NCBI GenBank assembly: GCA_003170275.1 | Contig: PNAM01000010.1 | Coordinates: 177,230-241,229, forward strand | Length of the DNA stretch: 64,000 nucleotides | Direction of reading: 5' to 3' | Origin: Myxococcales bacterium | Lineage (GTDB): Bacteria; Myxococcota_A; Polyangia; Palsa-1104 | In this document: in pieces, positions 1 to 8,721 of the stretch | Layout of the letters: every line of letters begins with the position of its first letter | Numbering within the stretch: the stretch's first letter is position 1 | Notes under the pieces: generated by a model | The model's database searches: none | The model's input: the letters and a program-made list of their open reading frames with translations, nothing else | What the model was told of the DNA's origin: nothing | Position numbers and translations under genes: made by a program

Positions 1-918
1 AAGCCGTTCTTCCTGACCGTGTTCTTCTCCGCAGCGCACTTTCCCTACGCCGCGCCGGCGCCCTACTACCGGCGCTTCGCCCAGCTCGGCTACGACGGCC
101 CGTTCCGCTATCAAAAGCCGCCGCTCGCCACCGCGCCGGTGACCCCGGTCGACGCGGCGCAGATTCGCGGCCTGTACGACGGCGCGGTCGCGGCCACCGA
201 CGCGGCGATAGCCCGCATCCTCGAACGACTGGAGCGCGACGGCGTGGCCGACAACACGGTGATCGTGCTGCTCGCCGATCACGGCGAGAACCTGTACGAC
301 CACCAGGGCCGCGGCATGGGCCACGGCGACCACCTCGAGGGCAGCGTGGCCGATCACGTGCCGCTGGTGATCTTCGATCCGACGCACGCCCCGGCGCCGC
401 ACGATGTTCCGGGCGTGGTGCGCGACGTGGACGTGTTGCCGACGGTGGCCGCGCTGCTCGGCGTGGCGCCGCCGCCGCACGTCGACGGCGTAGATCTCGG
501 ACCGCTGTTGCGCGGCGAGCGCGCGTCACTCGATCTCGACGCGTTCACCGAGACCGAGTTCTGGTTCACCAACAACGGCCCGGGGTTCGGCCCCGACGAG
601 CGGCTGCCCTATCCGGGCATCACCGGCGCGACCGATCTGGCGGAGGACGGCGACATCTTCATCAAGCCGGAGTGGCAGGACACCATCATCGTCGCCAAAC
701 ATCGCGCGATCCGCAGCGGCACGTGGAAGCTGGTGTATCGGCCGACGCGCGAGAGCGCCGAGTGGCGGCTCTACGATCTCTCGTCCGATCCGGAGGAGCT
801 GCATGACGTGAGCGCGACGCACGCCGACGTGCGCGCCGCGCTGCAGCGCAAGCTCGAGGCGTGGATGACCTCCGACGGGCGGACGGTGATGCGCGGCGGC
901 TTCGCGGTGCCTCGATGA
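1..918 (+). CDS. Sulfatase-family hydrolase, C-terminal part (5' end outside window)
   Basis: The reading frame is open from base 1, so the N-terminus with the nucleophile lies upstream; 305 residues are visible. The fragment is the C-terminal two thirds of a sulfatase / alkaline-phosphatase-superfamily enzyme. It contains the metal-site segment LLADHGENLYDH (about residues 90-101), a GHGDHLEG histidine cluster and the closing pattern RSGTWKLVYRP...LYDLSSDPEE typical of sulfatase C-terminal subdomains. Such enzymes hydrolyse sulfate or phosphate esters, usually in the periplasm. The stop overlaps the ATG of the next gene, a second family member (ATGA), so the two are translationally coupled. 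Substrate cannot be told from the sequence. Confidence 0.85.
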   Translation, partial: KPFFLTVFFSAAHFPYAAPAPYYRRFAQLGYDGPFRYQKPPLATAPVTPVDAAQIRGLYDGAVAATDAAIARILERLERDGVADNTVIVLLADHGENLYDHQGRGMGHGDHLEGSVADHVPLVIFDPTHAPAPHDVPGVVRDVDVLPTVAALLGVAPPPHVDGVDLGPLLRGERASLDLDAFTETEFWFTNNGPGFGPDERLPYPGITGATDLAEDGDIFIKPEWQDTIIVAKHRAIRSGTWKLVYRPTRESAEWRLYDLSSDPEELHDVSATHADVRAALQRKLEAWMTSDGRTVMRGGFAVPR

Positions 919-3281
919 GTTGCCGCTGGCTCGCGCTGGCGCTCGCCGGCTCGATCGGATGCGGGCAGCCGGCCGTCTCGCCTCCCGACGGCGCGAGCGT
1001 CCGTCCGATGGCGACACCCGCCCGCGCGCCCGCCAAGTCGCTCCCCGGCGATCGGATCGCGCTGCGGTTCGTCGAGCAGGCCGGCGCCGCGACGCTGAGC
1101 GGGACCGAGCTCGCGCAGGCCTGGGCGGCGCTCGACTATCCCGCCAAGCTGGCCAGCCCATATAGCGGGTTGCGCGCAGGCGCCGCGCTGCGGGTGGTCG
1201 AGCTCGCGCTGGCCGACGCCGACGTGGCGTCCTATGGGCGGCCGCGCACCCGGCCGGCGGCGCCCGGCAAGCTGCCGGCGTTCGATCCGGTGTGGAACCG
1301 CACGCGGGCGGTCTACGAATCGAAGACCTCGCTGTTCGCGCCGGCGCCGTGCCGCTACCTGTTCACGCTGCCGGCCGTCGCGCACGGCGAGCTGCGCTTC
1401 GATCTGGCGACCCCGCCGGGCAGCCCCGAGGTGACCTTCACCATCGACGCAGACGGCCGCGAGATCTTCAGACGGGTGGTCGGCGTCAGGGAGTCTGGCG
1501 TCTGGCAGAAGGTGGCGCTGCCGCTCGACGGCGCCCACGCGCTCGGCTTTACCACCGCGAGCGCCAAGCCGGCCGCCGCGGTGTGGGGCAACCCGCTCCT
1601 GATCGCGCGCGACCAGGGAGCGCCGGGCTACAACGTGCTGCTGGTGGTGATCGACACGCTGCGACGGGACGCGCTCCCGGTCATGCCGCGGCTGCGCGCG
1701 CTCGCCGACGGTGGCGTCTGGTTCGATCAGGCGATCACCGCGGCGACCTGGACCCGCCCGTCGATCCTGGCCATGCTCGGCGGCGACCTGCCCACCGCGA
1801 TCGGGCAGAGCGCGGAGGAGATGATCCCGTCCGATGCCGAGCGGCGCCGCTTCTACCTGATCGCGCCGCCGCTGTTGCCGCGCGTGCTCGAGGGTCAGGG
1901 CTACCTGGCCAGCGCGATCGGCAACAACTTCTTCCTGCTCGGCTACCCGCAGATCGGGCTGGCGCTCGGCTTCGACGAGGTCGCCGACATTCGCCATCCG
2001 GTGCTCGACACGCCGGCGATCACCGCCGCCGCGAGCGCCTTCTTGAGCGCACACGCCCGCGACGCGTTCTTCCTGCACCTTCACTACGACGCGCCCCACT
2101 GGCCGTACACGCCGCCGCCGGACTATCTGAAGCGCGTCGAGGTCCCGCCGGGCTTTCCGGCCGACTCGATGGCGCGCGCGTATCTGGCCGAAGCCGCCTA
2201 CGCGGACGACTACCTCGGCCGCGTCCTCGATGAGCTCGAGCGACTGCACCTCACCGGACGCACGCTGGTGATCGTGGTCGGCGATCACGGCGAGATCTTC
2301 GACCACGCCCACGAGCACACCGTGGTGGCGATGGGACAACAGACGCTGCACCACCACGGTTGGTCGGCGTACGACGAGCTCTTGCGCGTGCCGCTGGTGA
2401 TCTCGCTGCCGGGCGTGCTGCCGGCGCGCAAGGTGGCGGCGCAGGTCAGCCTGATCGATCTCGAGCCGACCATCCTCGACGTGCTCGGGCTTCCGCCGCG
2501 AGCGGGCGCACGCGGCCAGTCGCTGACCGGGCTGTGGCGCGGCGAGCCTGAGCCCGAGCGGCCCGCGTTCGTCGAGGGACAGAACGTACGCGCGGTGCGC
2601 GCCGGGAGCTGGGCGTACCTGCGGCGAGGCGACGGTCGTCTCCTCTTTCCGGACGGCAGCGAGCGGCGCGTCGAGGAGGAGCTCTACGATCTCGCCGCCG
2701 ACCCGCTGCAGCACCGCAACCGCGCCGGGGACGCGCCGGTCGAGCTGGCCCGCCTGCGCGCGCTCTTCGAACGCCAGGCGCCCGCCGCCCGCGACGCGCC
2801 GGTCTCGGTGCTGCACCTGCGGCTGGCGCCCGATGCGCGGCCGCACACCGTCGAGGGCACGCTGCGCACCGACGGCACGGTCTCGATCCGCGCGGTGGCG
2901 GGCGCGGAGGCCAGCCCGCTCGACGCGCACGCGGTGCGGCTGGTGCTGCGCGGCTCGGCGCTGGTCGATCTGGTGGTCGATCCGCCGAGCGCGCGCATCG
3001 TGCTGCAACTGCGCAAGGACGGCACACCGCTCAAGGCACACCAGCTCCTCCTCGGGCCCTTCGGGCTGCCACTGCTCGGGAACAGCGATAGCGCAATCCT
3101 CGATGGCGAGCGCCTCACCTGGCTGGACGCCTCGCGTCCGCCGGTGCTCGGCGAGCGCGGCGAGCTGCTCTTGTGGCGCGACCCGTCGGCGATCACGCCG
3201 CTCGAGTCGACCAAGGCGCGTTCGAACGATGAAGTGGCGGGGATGATGCGGCGCTGGGGCTACGCCCAGCCGGGGAAATAG
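915..3281 (+). CDS. Sulfatase-like lipoprotein, alkaline phosphatase superfamily
   Basis: This 788-residue protein starts at the ATG overlapping the previous stop; the N-terminus has a lipoprotein signal (hydrophobic stretch then GSIGCG), which supports this start over an in-frame ATG at 861. A roughly 230-residue unknown N-terminal region precedes a sulfatase domain with NVLLVVIDTLRRD (first metal aspartate), TWTRPSILAML at the nucleophile position and VVGDHGEIFDH (second metal site). The nucleophile motif is Thr-type rather than the C/S-x-P-x-R needed for formylglycine maturation. A phosphoesterase or phosphotransferase role is therefore as likely as a sulfatase role. It is probably outer-membrane or periplasm anchored. 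It ends 3 bp from the convergent FKBP gene. Confidence 0.85.
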   Translation: MSCRWLALALAGSIGCGQPAVSPPDGASVRPMATPARAPAKSLPGDRIALRFVEQAGAATLSGTELAQAWAALDYPAKLASPYSGLRAGAALRVVELALADADVASYGRPRTRPAAPGKLPAFDPVWNRTRAVYESKTSLFAPAPCRYLFTLPAVAHGELRFDLATPPGSPEVTFTIDADGREIFRRVVGVRESGVWQKVALPLDGAHALGFTTASAKPAAAVWGNPLLIARDQGAPGYNVLLVVIDTLRRDALPVMPRLRALADGGVWFDQAITAATWTRPSILAMLGGDLPTAIGQSAEEMIPSDAERRRFYLIAPPLLPRVLEGQGYLASAIGNNFFLLGYPQIGLALGFDEVADIRHPVLDTPAITAAASAFLSAHARDAFFLHLHYDAPHWPYTPPPDYLKRVEVPPGFPADSMARAYLAEAAYADDYLGRVLDELERLHLTGRTLVIVVGDHGEIFDHAHEHTVVAMGQQTLHHHGWSAYDELLRVPLVISLPGVLPARKVAAQVSLIDLEPTILDVLGLPPRAGARGQSLTGLWRGEPEPERPAFVEGQNVRAVRAGSWAYLRRGDGRLLFPDGSERRVEEELYDLAADPLQHRNRAGDAPVELARLRALFERQAPAARDAPVSVLHLRLAPDARPHTVEGTLRTDGTVSIRAVAGAEASPLDAHAVRLVLRGSALVDLVVDPPSARIVLQLRKDGTPLKAHQLLLGPFGLPLLGNSDSAILDGERLTWLDASRPPVLGERGELLLWRDPSAITPLESTKARSNDEVAGMMRRWGYAQPGK

Positions 3282-3284
3282 CGC

Positions 3285-3833
3285 TCAGGCGAGGTACTGC
3301 GGCTCGACGTGCACCGACGCGAACGGGCGCCCGGCGTAGATCTCCTCGGCCGACGCATTGCGCACCTCGTGCACCAGCACCGAGATGTGCAACGTCTCGC
3401 CGGCGAGCGGATGGTTGGTGTCGACCAGCACCAACTCGTCGTTCGCCTCGACGACGCGGAAGGTGAGGTTCTTGCCGTCGGGGCGGTGCGCGGAGAACAA
3501 CATGCCCGGGCCGATCGTCTCGTCGGCGGGGAACGCGGCGCGCGGCACCACGAACACGCCGGCCGGGTCGCGATCGCCATACGCCTCGGCGGGCGAGACG
3601 ACGATCTCCAGCGACGCGCCAGGCTCCAGCCCGTCGCAGGCCTGCTCCACCCCGGGGACGATCTGACGGCGGCCCTGTAGATAGGTCAAAGCCTCCTGAC
3701 CGATCGAGGTCTCCACGACCTGCCCGGTCGACAGCCGGATGGTGTAATCGATGCACACCACGCGATCCTTGCCAATCTTCACTCGAATCTCCTCGCCCCC
3801 GCCGGGGGTCTCTGAGGTGAGGTTGTGCAACAT
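3285..3833 (-). CDS. SlyD-like FKBP peptidyl-prolyl cis-trans isomerase
   Basis: The 182-residue protein has the SlyD/FKBP pattern: DRVVCIDYTIRLSTGQVVE, then YLQGRRQIVPGVEQACDG, then SPAEAYGDRDP and VPRAAFP. It would catalyse prolyl isomerisation and may act as a chaperone, most likely cytosolic since no signal peptide is seen. The start at 3833 is chosen because homology begins soon after it. Upstream ATGs at 3908 and 3956 would run into the divergent serS gene. It lacks the His-rich metal-binding tail of E. coli SlyD. It is divergent from serS (73 bp between starts) and convergent with the sulfatase gene. Confidence 0.88.
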   Translation of the reverse strand: MLHNLTSETPGGGEEIRVKIGKDRVVCIDYTIRLSTGQVVETSIGQEALTYLQGRRQIVPGVEQACDGLEPGASLEIVVSPAEAYGDRDPAGVFVVPRAAFPADETIGPGMLFSAHRPDGKNLTFRVVEANDELVLVDTNHPLAGETLHISVLVHEVRNASAEEIYAGRPFASVHVEPQYLA

Positions 3834-3906
3834 CGTGGCCACCCCGTTGCCTGCCCCTTCGGCGACGCCTTGACAGCACCGGGAGCGGCGTCGAAAGTCT
3901 CGGTCC

Positions 3907-5187
3907 ATGATCGATCTCAAGCTCTTGCGCGAGCGCCCCGACGAAGTGATGGCCACCTATCGCGAGCGCCTGTTCGACGACGCGGCCGCGGACACCGCGC
4001 GCGAGCTGCTCGATCTCGACACCCGGCGCCGTCAGATCGTCGCCACCAGCGACGAGGTCAAGCAGAAGCGCAACACCCAGTCGGCGGCGGTCGGCCGCGA
4101 GAAGGATCCCGACCAGCGCGCCAAGCTGATCGCCGAGATGGACGACTACAAGGGCGAGATCGCGCAGGCCGACCAGGCGCTCGCCGCCCTCGACGCGCAG
4201 ATCCAGACCCTCGCGCTGCAGCTACCCAACCTGCCCGACCCATCGGTGCCACAGGGCCGCACCGACGCGGAGAATCGCGTGGTGCGCGAGGTCGGCGAGA
4301 AGCGCGCGATCGCCAACCCGAAGCCGCACTGGGAGCTCAACGAGAAGCTCGGCCTGATCGACTTCGAGCGCGGCGTGAAGATCTCGGGCACGCGCTTCTA
4401 CCTCCTGCAGGGTGCGGGCGCGCGGCTGCAGCGCGCGCTGATCACCTGGATGCTCGACGTGCACATCGAGCAGGGCTACACCGAGATCTACCCGCCCTAC
4501 ATGGTCAAGGGTGAGTGCCTGGTGGGCACCGGCCAGCTCCCCAAATTCGCCGACACCGTCTACCGCGACATCGAAGAGGACTTCTACTTCGTGCCCACCG
4601 CCGAGGTGCCGGTCACCAACATGTACCGCGACGAGGTGCTGCCCGCCGACTCGCTGCCGATCAAGCACGTGGCCTACACCGCGTGCTTCCGCCGCGAGAA
4701 GATGGCGCACGGCAAGGACACGCGCGGCATCAAGCGCGGCCACCAGTTCGACAAGGTCGAGATGGTGAAGTTCGTGGCGCCCGAGAATTCCAACGCCGAG
4801 CTCGACAGCTTGATCGGCGACGCCGAGGAGATCTTGAAGCGACTCGAGATCCCCTATCGCGTGATCGAGATGGTGACCGGCGATCTGTCGTTCTCGGCGT
4901 GCAAGAAGCTCGATCTCGAGGCGTGGGCGCCCGGCTGCAACGAGTGGCTCGAGGTGTCGTCGTGCTCGAGCTTCGGCGACTTCCAGGCGCGGCGCGCGAT
5001 GATTCGCTGCAAGTCGGGCAAGGACAAGCCGCGCTTCGTGCACACGCTCAACGGCTCGGGCCTGGCGCTGCCGCGGACCATGATCGCGGTGCTCGAGACC
5101 TACCAGCAGCCCGACGGCTCGGTGGTGATCCCGAAGGTGCTGCGCCCGTACATGGGCGGGATCGAGACGCTCAGTGTGAAAGGCTGA
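3907..5187 (+). CDS. serS: Seryl-tRNA synthetase
   Basis: A 426-residue class II aminoacyl-tRNA synthetase of normal family length that charges tRNA-Ser (and tRNA-Sec) with serine in the cytosol. The N-terminus MIDLKLLRERPDEV and the following coiled-coil arm (about residues 30-105) are characteristic. The catalytic core shows motif 2 (CFRREKMAHGKDTRGIKRGH) and motif 3 (GSGLALPRTMIAVLE). The tail FIPKVLRPYMGG-like ending (VIPKVLRPYMGG) is also standard. The start is the only one that preserves the conserved N-terminus. The gene stands alone and its 3' end overlaps the convergent membrane-protein gene by 17 bp. Confidence 0.97.
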   Translation: MIDLKLLRERPDEVMATYRERLFDDAAADTARELLDLDTRRRQIVATSDEVKQKRNTQSAAVGREKDPDQRAKLIAEMDDYKGEIAQADQALAALDAQIQTLALQLPNLPDPSVPQGRTDAENRVVREVGEKRAIANPKPHWELNEKLGLIDFERGVKISGTRFYLLQGAGARLQRALITWMLDVHIEQGYTEIYPPYMVKGECLVGTGQLPKFADTVYRDIEEDFYFVPTAEVPVTNMYRDEVLPADSLPIKHVAYTACFRREKMAHGKDTRGIKRGHQFDKVEMVKFVAPENSNAELDSLIGDAEEILKRLEIPYRVIEMVTGDLSFSACKKLDLEAWAPGCNEWLEVSSCSSFGDFQARRAMIRCKSGKDKPRFVHTLNGSGLALPRTMIAVLETYQQPDGSVVIPKVLRPYMGGIETLSVKG

Positions 5188-5563
5188 TCACCGGCAGAAA
5201 TTGCCGGCGCCGCCAGGTGGCCACGTCCATGTCGTCCTGCCCGAGGATCCACAGCACCACGCCAGGAATCCCGATCGCGAGGCCGAGCCCGCTCGAGACC
5301 GAGCCCGCCGCCACCTCCGCGCCGCCGCCGAACAGGTGCGGATCGTTGGCGCCGTAGACGATCAGCACCCCGCCGAGGATGCTCAGCGCCACGCCCGGCC
5401 CGGCCAGCCCGATGCCCACGTTGCGGCGCGCCTGCGCCCGCCGATACGCGCGATCGAGCGCCTTCGGATCGACGCGCGCCGGCGACAACTCATCGTCCGG
5501 CTTGTCCTGCGCACGCGCGGGCGCCGACGACAGCAGCACCAGCGCCACCAGCCAACCCCGCAT
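5171..5563 (-). CDS. Small exported membrane protein, unknown function
   Basis: A 130-residue protein with a clear signal peptide (MRGWLVALVLLSSAPARA) followed by a charged segment and two hydrophobic spans (roughly residues 50-70 and 85-108). The second contains SGLGLAIGIPGVVLWILG. Small proteins of this plan are common in myxobacteria, but no function can be assigned. The last codons overlap the 3' end of serS on the other strand, a pattern repeated across this compact window. Confidence 0.7.
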   Translation of the reverse strand: MRGWLVALVLLSSAPARAQDKPDDELSPARVDPKALDRAYRRAQARRNVGIGLAGPGVALSILGGVLIVYGANDPHLFGGGAEVAAGSVSSGLGLAIGIPGVVLWILGQDDMDVATWRRRQFLPVISLSH

Positions 5564-5615
5564 GGGACCAGCGTAGCAGATCTAGATCGCTTTCACGTCG
5601 ACACGCGGGAGTCGT

Positions 5616-5645
5616 TTGACAGGCGCGAAGGCCGTCCGCGATCAT
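5616..5645 (+). promoter_or_regulatory. Probable sigma70-type promoter of the GrpB-like gene
   Basis: TTGACA (5616-5621) is followed after 18 bp by GATCAT (5640-5645). The ATG at 5653 lies 7 bp past the -10-like hexamer, so the transcript would have almost no leader. The -35 is perfect and the -10 is weak. Confidence 0.4.
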
Positions 5646-5652
5646 CGGCCGC

Positions 5653-6168
5653 ATGGCACAACAGCCGATACAGGTCGTGCCGTACGACGCCGGCTGGCCC
5701 GCGCGGTTCGAGGAGGAGCGCGCCGTGCTTCACCCTGCGCTGGCGCCTTGGCTCGCCGGGCCGATCGAACACGTGGGAAGCACGGCGGTGCCGGGGCTCG
5801 TCGCCAAGCCGGTGATCGACATCATGGTCGGGGTCGACACGCTCACCGGCTCGCGGGCCGCGTTGCCGGTTCTCGCCGAGCTCGGCTACGTCTACTTCCC
5901 GTATCGGGCGGAAGTGATGCATTGGCTCTGCAAACCGTCCGACTCATTTAGAACGCATCACCTTCACGTCGTGCCGATCCGAAGCGAGCTGTGGTGGGAG
6001 CGACTGGCGTTCCGTGACTATCTGCGTGCCCATCCGGTGGTCGCGGCGGAATACGGAGCGCTCAAGCAGCGCCTGGCCGATCAGCACAGGCTCGACCGGG
6101 AGGCGTACACCGACGCCAAAGAGCCGTTCGTGCGCCGCGTTCTGCGGTCCGCATTGGCCTCCCGTTAG
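5653..6168 (+). CDS. GrpB/UPF0157 family protein (nucleotidyltransferase fold)
   Basis: A 171-residue protein with the family signature EHVGSTAVPGLVAKPVIDIMV at residues 37-58, the nucleotidyltransferase-like core with its Asp residues. Conserved downstream elements include HHLHVVP and FRDYLRAHP. UPF0157/GrpB proteins are widespread and resemble the nucleotidyltransferase fold, but their substrate is poorly defined. Length is normal for the family. The stop codon overlaps the convergent TPR gene's stop by 3 bases. Confidence 0.88.
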   Translation: MAQQPIQVVPYDAGWPARFEEERAVLHPALAPWLAGPIEHVGSTAVPGLVAKPVIDIMVGVDTLTGSRAALPVLAELGYVYFPYRAEVMHWLCKPSDSFRTHHLHVVPIRSELWWERLAFRDYLRAHPVVAAEYGALKQRLADQHRLDREAYTDAKEPFVRRVLRSALASR

Positions 6169-6836
6169 GCGAGGCCGAAGGTCATCAAACGCGCGCGTAG
6201 GTACCAGACGAGCTCGGCGCGTTGGCGGAAGCCGGGGACGTGCGAGAAGGTCTCGAGCGCCTCGCGCGTCGCCTGCCGCGCGCCGTCGCGATCGCGCTGC
6301 TCGCGGCGCGCGCACGCCAGCCGGACGCGCCCTTCGACCGACGACGAGTTGATCGCCACGTAGCGCGCGAATGCGTCCTCGGCCTCGGCGTTGCGCTCGA
6401 GCAGGTACAGCGCGCGGCCGGCGATCAGGTACGCGTCGCCGTACTGAAAGCGCTCGTTCTTGCTGGCCGCCTCGACCAGCGGCCCGAGCGCCGCCTCGGG
6501 GTTGCCCGACAGGAGCAGCGCCTTGCCGTAGAGGAACGCCAGCTCCTCGCTTCCCGGATCGCGCACGCGCGCCTCCTCGAGCAGCTTCAGCGCGCGACGC
6601 GGGCGCCGCTTCTCCAGCCACACCTTGGCCAGGTCGCGCCGCGCGACCACGTTGTCCGCGTTCTGCGAGATCTGCGCCTTCAAGCCGCGCACCTTGCGCG
6701 CGTGCTTGAGGAACAGGTACGGATCCGGCAGCCAGCGCCGCAGCAGGAACACGCCGGCCCCCGCCGCGAGCAGGTACGGGTAGCGCAGCGCGTACGCCGC
6801 GACCATCGCGAACAGGTAGTAGGGCAGGTACCCCAT
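6165..6836 (-). CDS. Membrane-anchored TPR protein
   Basis: The 223-residue protein begins with a hydrophobic N-terminal region (YYLFAMVAAYALRYPYLLAAGAGVFLL) that is likely one or two membrane helices, then a basic stretch, then tetratricopeptide-like helices from about residue 60 to 200. Repeats include ARRDLAKVWLEKRRPRRALKL and LYGKALLLSGNPEAALGPL. It probably scaffolds protein complexes at the inner membrane. It lies 15 bp downstream of the HEAT-repeat gene on the same strand, suggesting one transcript. Confidence 0.75.
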   Translation of the reverse strand: MGYLPYYLFAMVAAYALRYPYLLAAGAGVFLLRRWLPDPYLFLKHARKVRGLKAQISQNADNVVARRDLAKVWLEKRRPRRALKLLEEARVRDPGSEELAFLYGKALLLSGNPEAALGPLVEAASKNERFQYGDAYLIAGRALYLLERNAEAEDAFARYVAINSSSVEGRVRLACARREQRDRDGARQATREALETFSHVPGFRQRAELVWYLRARLMTFGLA

Positions 6837-6851
6837 TACCTGGATGATACG

Positions 6852-7661
6852 CTAGCGGCGGACGGCCCTTCCGGCCGTCTGCACCGGCTGTTGGGTGCGC
6901 AAGAACGCCATGAGGTTTTCGTGCGCGCCCTTGACCGCACCCTCGAGCGCGTCCTTCTGGAACGCGATCTCCTGCGCGGGCCTGAGGCCCATGCGCGGCG
7001 CCTGCACGGTGGCCCCGCCCGAGGTCATCATCACCATCGCCTTGGACGGCAGCTTGCCGACGGTGAAGCTGACCTCGCACGAGATCTCGACGAAGCTGTC
7101 GGTGGTCTTGCGCGACATGGTGGTGATCGCGCTGTCGATCAGGAAGCCCGAGATCGGCTTGCCGCTCATGGTCAGCCCCGGCGAGCGCATGAGCTCGCGC
7201 TCCATCAGGTTGCGCAGGTACGCGATCAGCTCGGGCGGCGTGTTGCGCGCCTTGGAGCCGATGCCGCCCACCTCGACGTGCAGCGCCCCGCCGATGGGCG
7301 CCTCGGCGACCGACGACGGGTGCAACCGGCCGAGCGCCGCGGTCGCCTTCTCGCGCACGAACGGGTTGGGGTCGCGACACGCGCGCTCGAGCGCCACCAC
7401 CGCGGTCGCGTCGCCCAGATCGCCGAGCACCTGCGCCGCCAGCCCGCGCACCGTCTCGTTGGAGTCGCCGAGCGCGTGCAGGAGCGCCGGTTGCGCGTGC
7501 GCGTCGCCGAGCTTGCCGAGCACCACCACCGCCTGCAGCCGCACGCGCCAGCTGGGATCGCTCGACAGCGCGCGCGACAGATCGTCGACGCGATCAGCGC
7601 GCGCCGGCGAAGCGCACAAGAGACCGGCGACCAGCAGCAGGGGGATGACTCGAACTACCAC
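6852..7661 (-). CDS. Exported HEAT-repeat protein
   Basis: A 269-residue protein starting at GTG with a signal peptide (VIPLLLVAGLLCASPARA). Residues 25-110 form two to three HEAT/PBS-lyase-like repeats, for example WRVRLQAVVVLGKLGDAHAQPALLHALGD and its repeat ending VVALERACRDPNPFVREKA. The C-terminal half (about 120-269) is a separate domain that I do not recognise. HEAT repeats generally mediate protein contacts. It is co-oriented with the TPR gene, which follows after 15 bp. Confidence 0.72.
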   Translation of the reverse strand: MVVRVIPLLLVAGLLCASPARADRVDDLSRALSSDPSWRVRLQAVVVLGKLGDAHAQPALLHALGDSNETVRGLAAQVLGDLGDATAVVALERACRDPNPFVREKATAALGRLHPSSVAEAPIGGALHVEVGGIGSKARNTPPELIAYLRNLMERELMRSPGLTMSGKPISGFLIDSAITTMSRKTTDSFVEISCEVSFTVGKLPSKAMVMMTSGGATVQAPRMGLRPAQEIAFQKDALEGAVKGAHENLMAFLRTQQPVQTAGRAVRR

Positions 7662-7734
7662 GGCTTCATCTAGTTAAAGAGATCGCGTGCGCGAAGGCAA
7701 TGTGTGTCAAGGCGGTGGATGTAGGACAGCTTAG

Positions 7735-7763
7735 TTGCGGCCCAGCAGATCCGCGGATAACGT
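7735..7763 (+). promoter_or_regulatory. Putative leaderless promoter before the GTG at 7770
   Basis: TTGCGG (7735-7740), 17 bp spacer, TAACGT (7758-7763), then six bases to the GTG start. No Shine-Dalgarno is visible between, so the transcript would begin at or near the start codon. Confidence 0.4.
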
Positions 7764-7769
7764 GTCAGC

Positions 7770-8708
7770 GTGCCCCCAAAGAAAAAGGGGATGTCCCCGA
7801 ACACCTCGTTGGCGGTCGGCCTGGGTGTCTGCGTCGTGGTGGTGGTCGTCGCGCTGGTCACCTCGCGCTTCCTCAAGAGCGAGCCGCCGCCGCCGCCACC
7901 GCCGCCGCCGCCGCCCGTCGAGAGCACCGTCACCGGTCAGCTGCGCTACACCGAAGGCTTCTACAAGGCCTCGCTCCTCGACGACTTCAAGCTCTTCGGC
8001 GTGGCGCCGATGGATTCCTCGGTCATCGCGCAGCCGCTGGTCTACGCCAAGGAGTCGTCCGGCGCGCGACAGCTCAAGACCGAGCACGATTCGATCGAGA
8101 CGCCGCACTTGAAGATCACCACGCGCACCGTCAAGGAGTGGGCGAGCACCGGCAACGGCCAGGGGTTCAAGTACGAGCACATCCTGCTCGAGATCACCAA
8201 CCGCACGCAGAAGCCGATCGCCTACCACGTCGAGACGTCGATCGAGCATCCGGAAAAGTGCAAGAGCAAGGGCGCGATCCCGCACAACGCGATCGCGCTC
8301 AAGCCGGGCGAGACGGTGCGGCGCACCGAGTGCTTGTGGCGGCCGGGCGCGCTGTTGACCGTCAAGTCCATCGAGGTGATGGAGCTCAACGACCTCGCGT
8401 ACTACTACTTGAGTCGCCTGCCGCCCGCGCAGGTGCTGCTCGACGAGCGCACCGCCGCCGGTCACGAGGTGCCCAAGGGCAAGCCGTGCAACTTCGTGCC
8501 GTGGCGTGACATCCAGAGCGCCGCGGCGTCGAACGATGCCGGCTGGAGCGACGTGATGGACTTCTACTCGCGCCACAACTGCGACGAGTACAGCTTCTGG
8601 CGCGGATACACGCGCTGGACCAGCCCCGGCCAGCTCCCGTCGCACGCCAGCGGCGCGCCCGCGCCCGCGCCCACACCCGCACCGCCTCCCGCAAAACCGC
8701 CCGGTTAA
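7770..8708 (+). CDS. Membrane-anchored protein with polyproline linker, unknown function
   Basis: A 312-residue protein from a GTG start. A basic N-terminus (PPKKKG) precedes one membrane helix (SLAVGLGVCVVVVVVALVTS). A run of eleven prolines (about residues 37-47) follows, then a periplasmic domain of about 230 residues with FKYEHILLEITNRTQKPIAY, resembling DUF4352-like beta-sandwich modules that modify or bind ligands. A second Pro-Ala-rich tail ends the protein. The polyproline run is encoded by a CCG/CCA triplet repeat likely to vary in length. Function is unknown. An internal ATG at 7791 is a less likely start because it would shorten the basic flank. Confidence 0.72.
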   Translation: MPPKKKGMSPNTSLAVGLGVCVVVVVVALVTSRFLKSEPPPPPPPPPPPVESTVTGQLRYTEGFYKASLLDDFKLFGVAPMDSSVIAQPLVYAKESSGARQLKTEHDSIETPHLKITTRTVKEWASTGNGQGFKYEHILLEITNRTQKPIAYHVETSIEHPEKCKSKGAIPHNAIALKPGETVRRTECLWRPGALLTVKSIEVMELNDLAYYYLSRLPPAQVLLDERTAAGHEVPKGKPCNFVPWRDIQSAAASNDAGWSDVMDFYSRHNCDEYSFWRGYTRWTSPGQLPSHASGAPAPAPTPAPPPAKPPG

Positions 8709-8721
8709 CGCGTCGCGAACA

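Noticed and set aside
771..3041. 756-codon open frame antisense to the sulfatase-like gene
   Set aside because: Arg/His/Gln-rich composition typical of a shadow frame in high-GC DNA, with no signal, domain or ribosome site.
7881..7918. CCG-rich triplet run as a possible repeat element
   Set aside because: It simply encodes the polyproline linker of the gene at 7770; no mobile or regulatory character.
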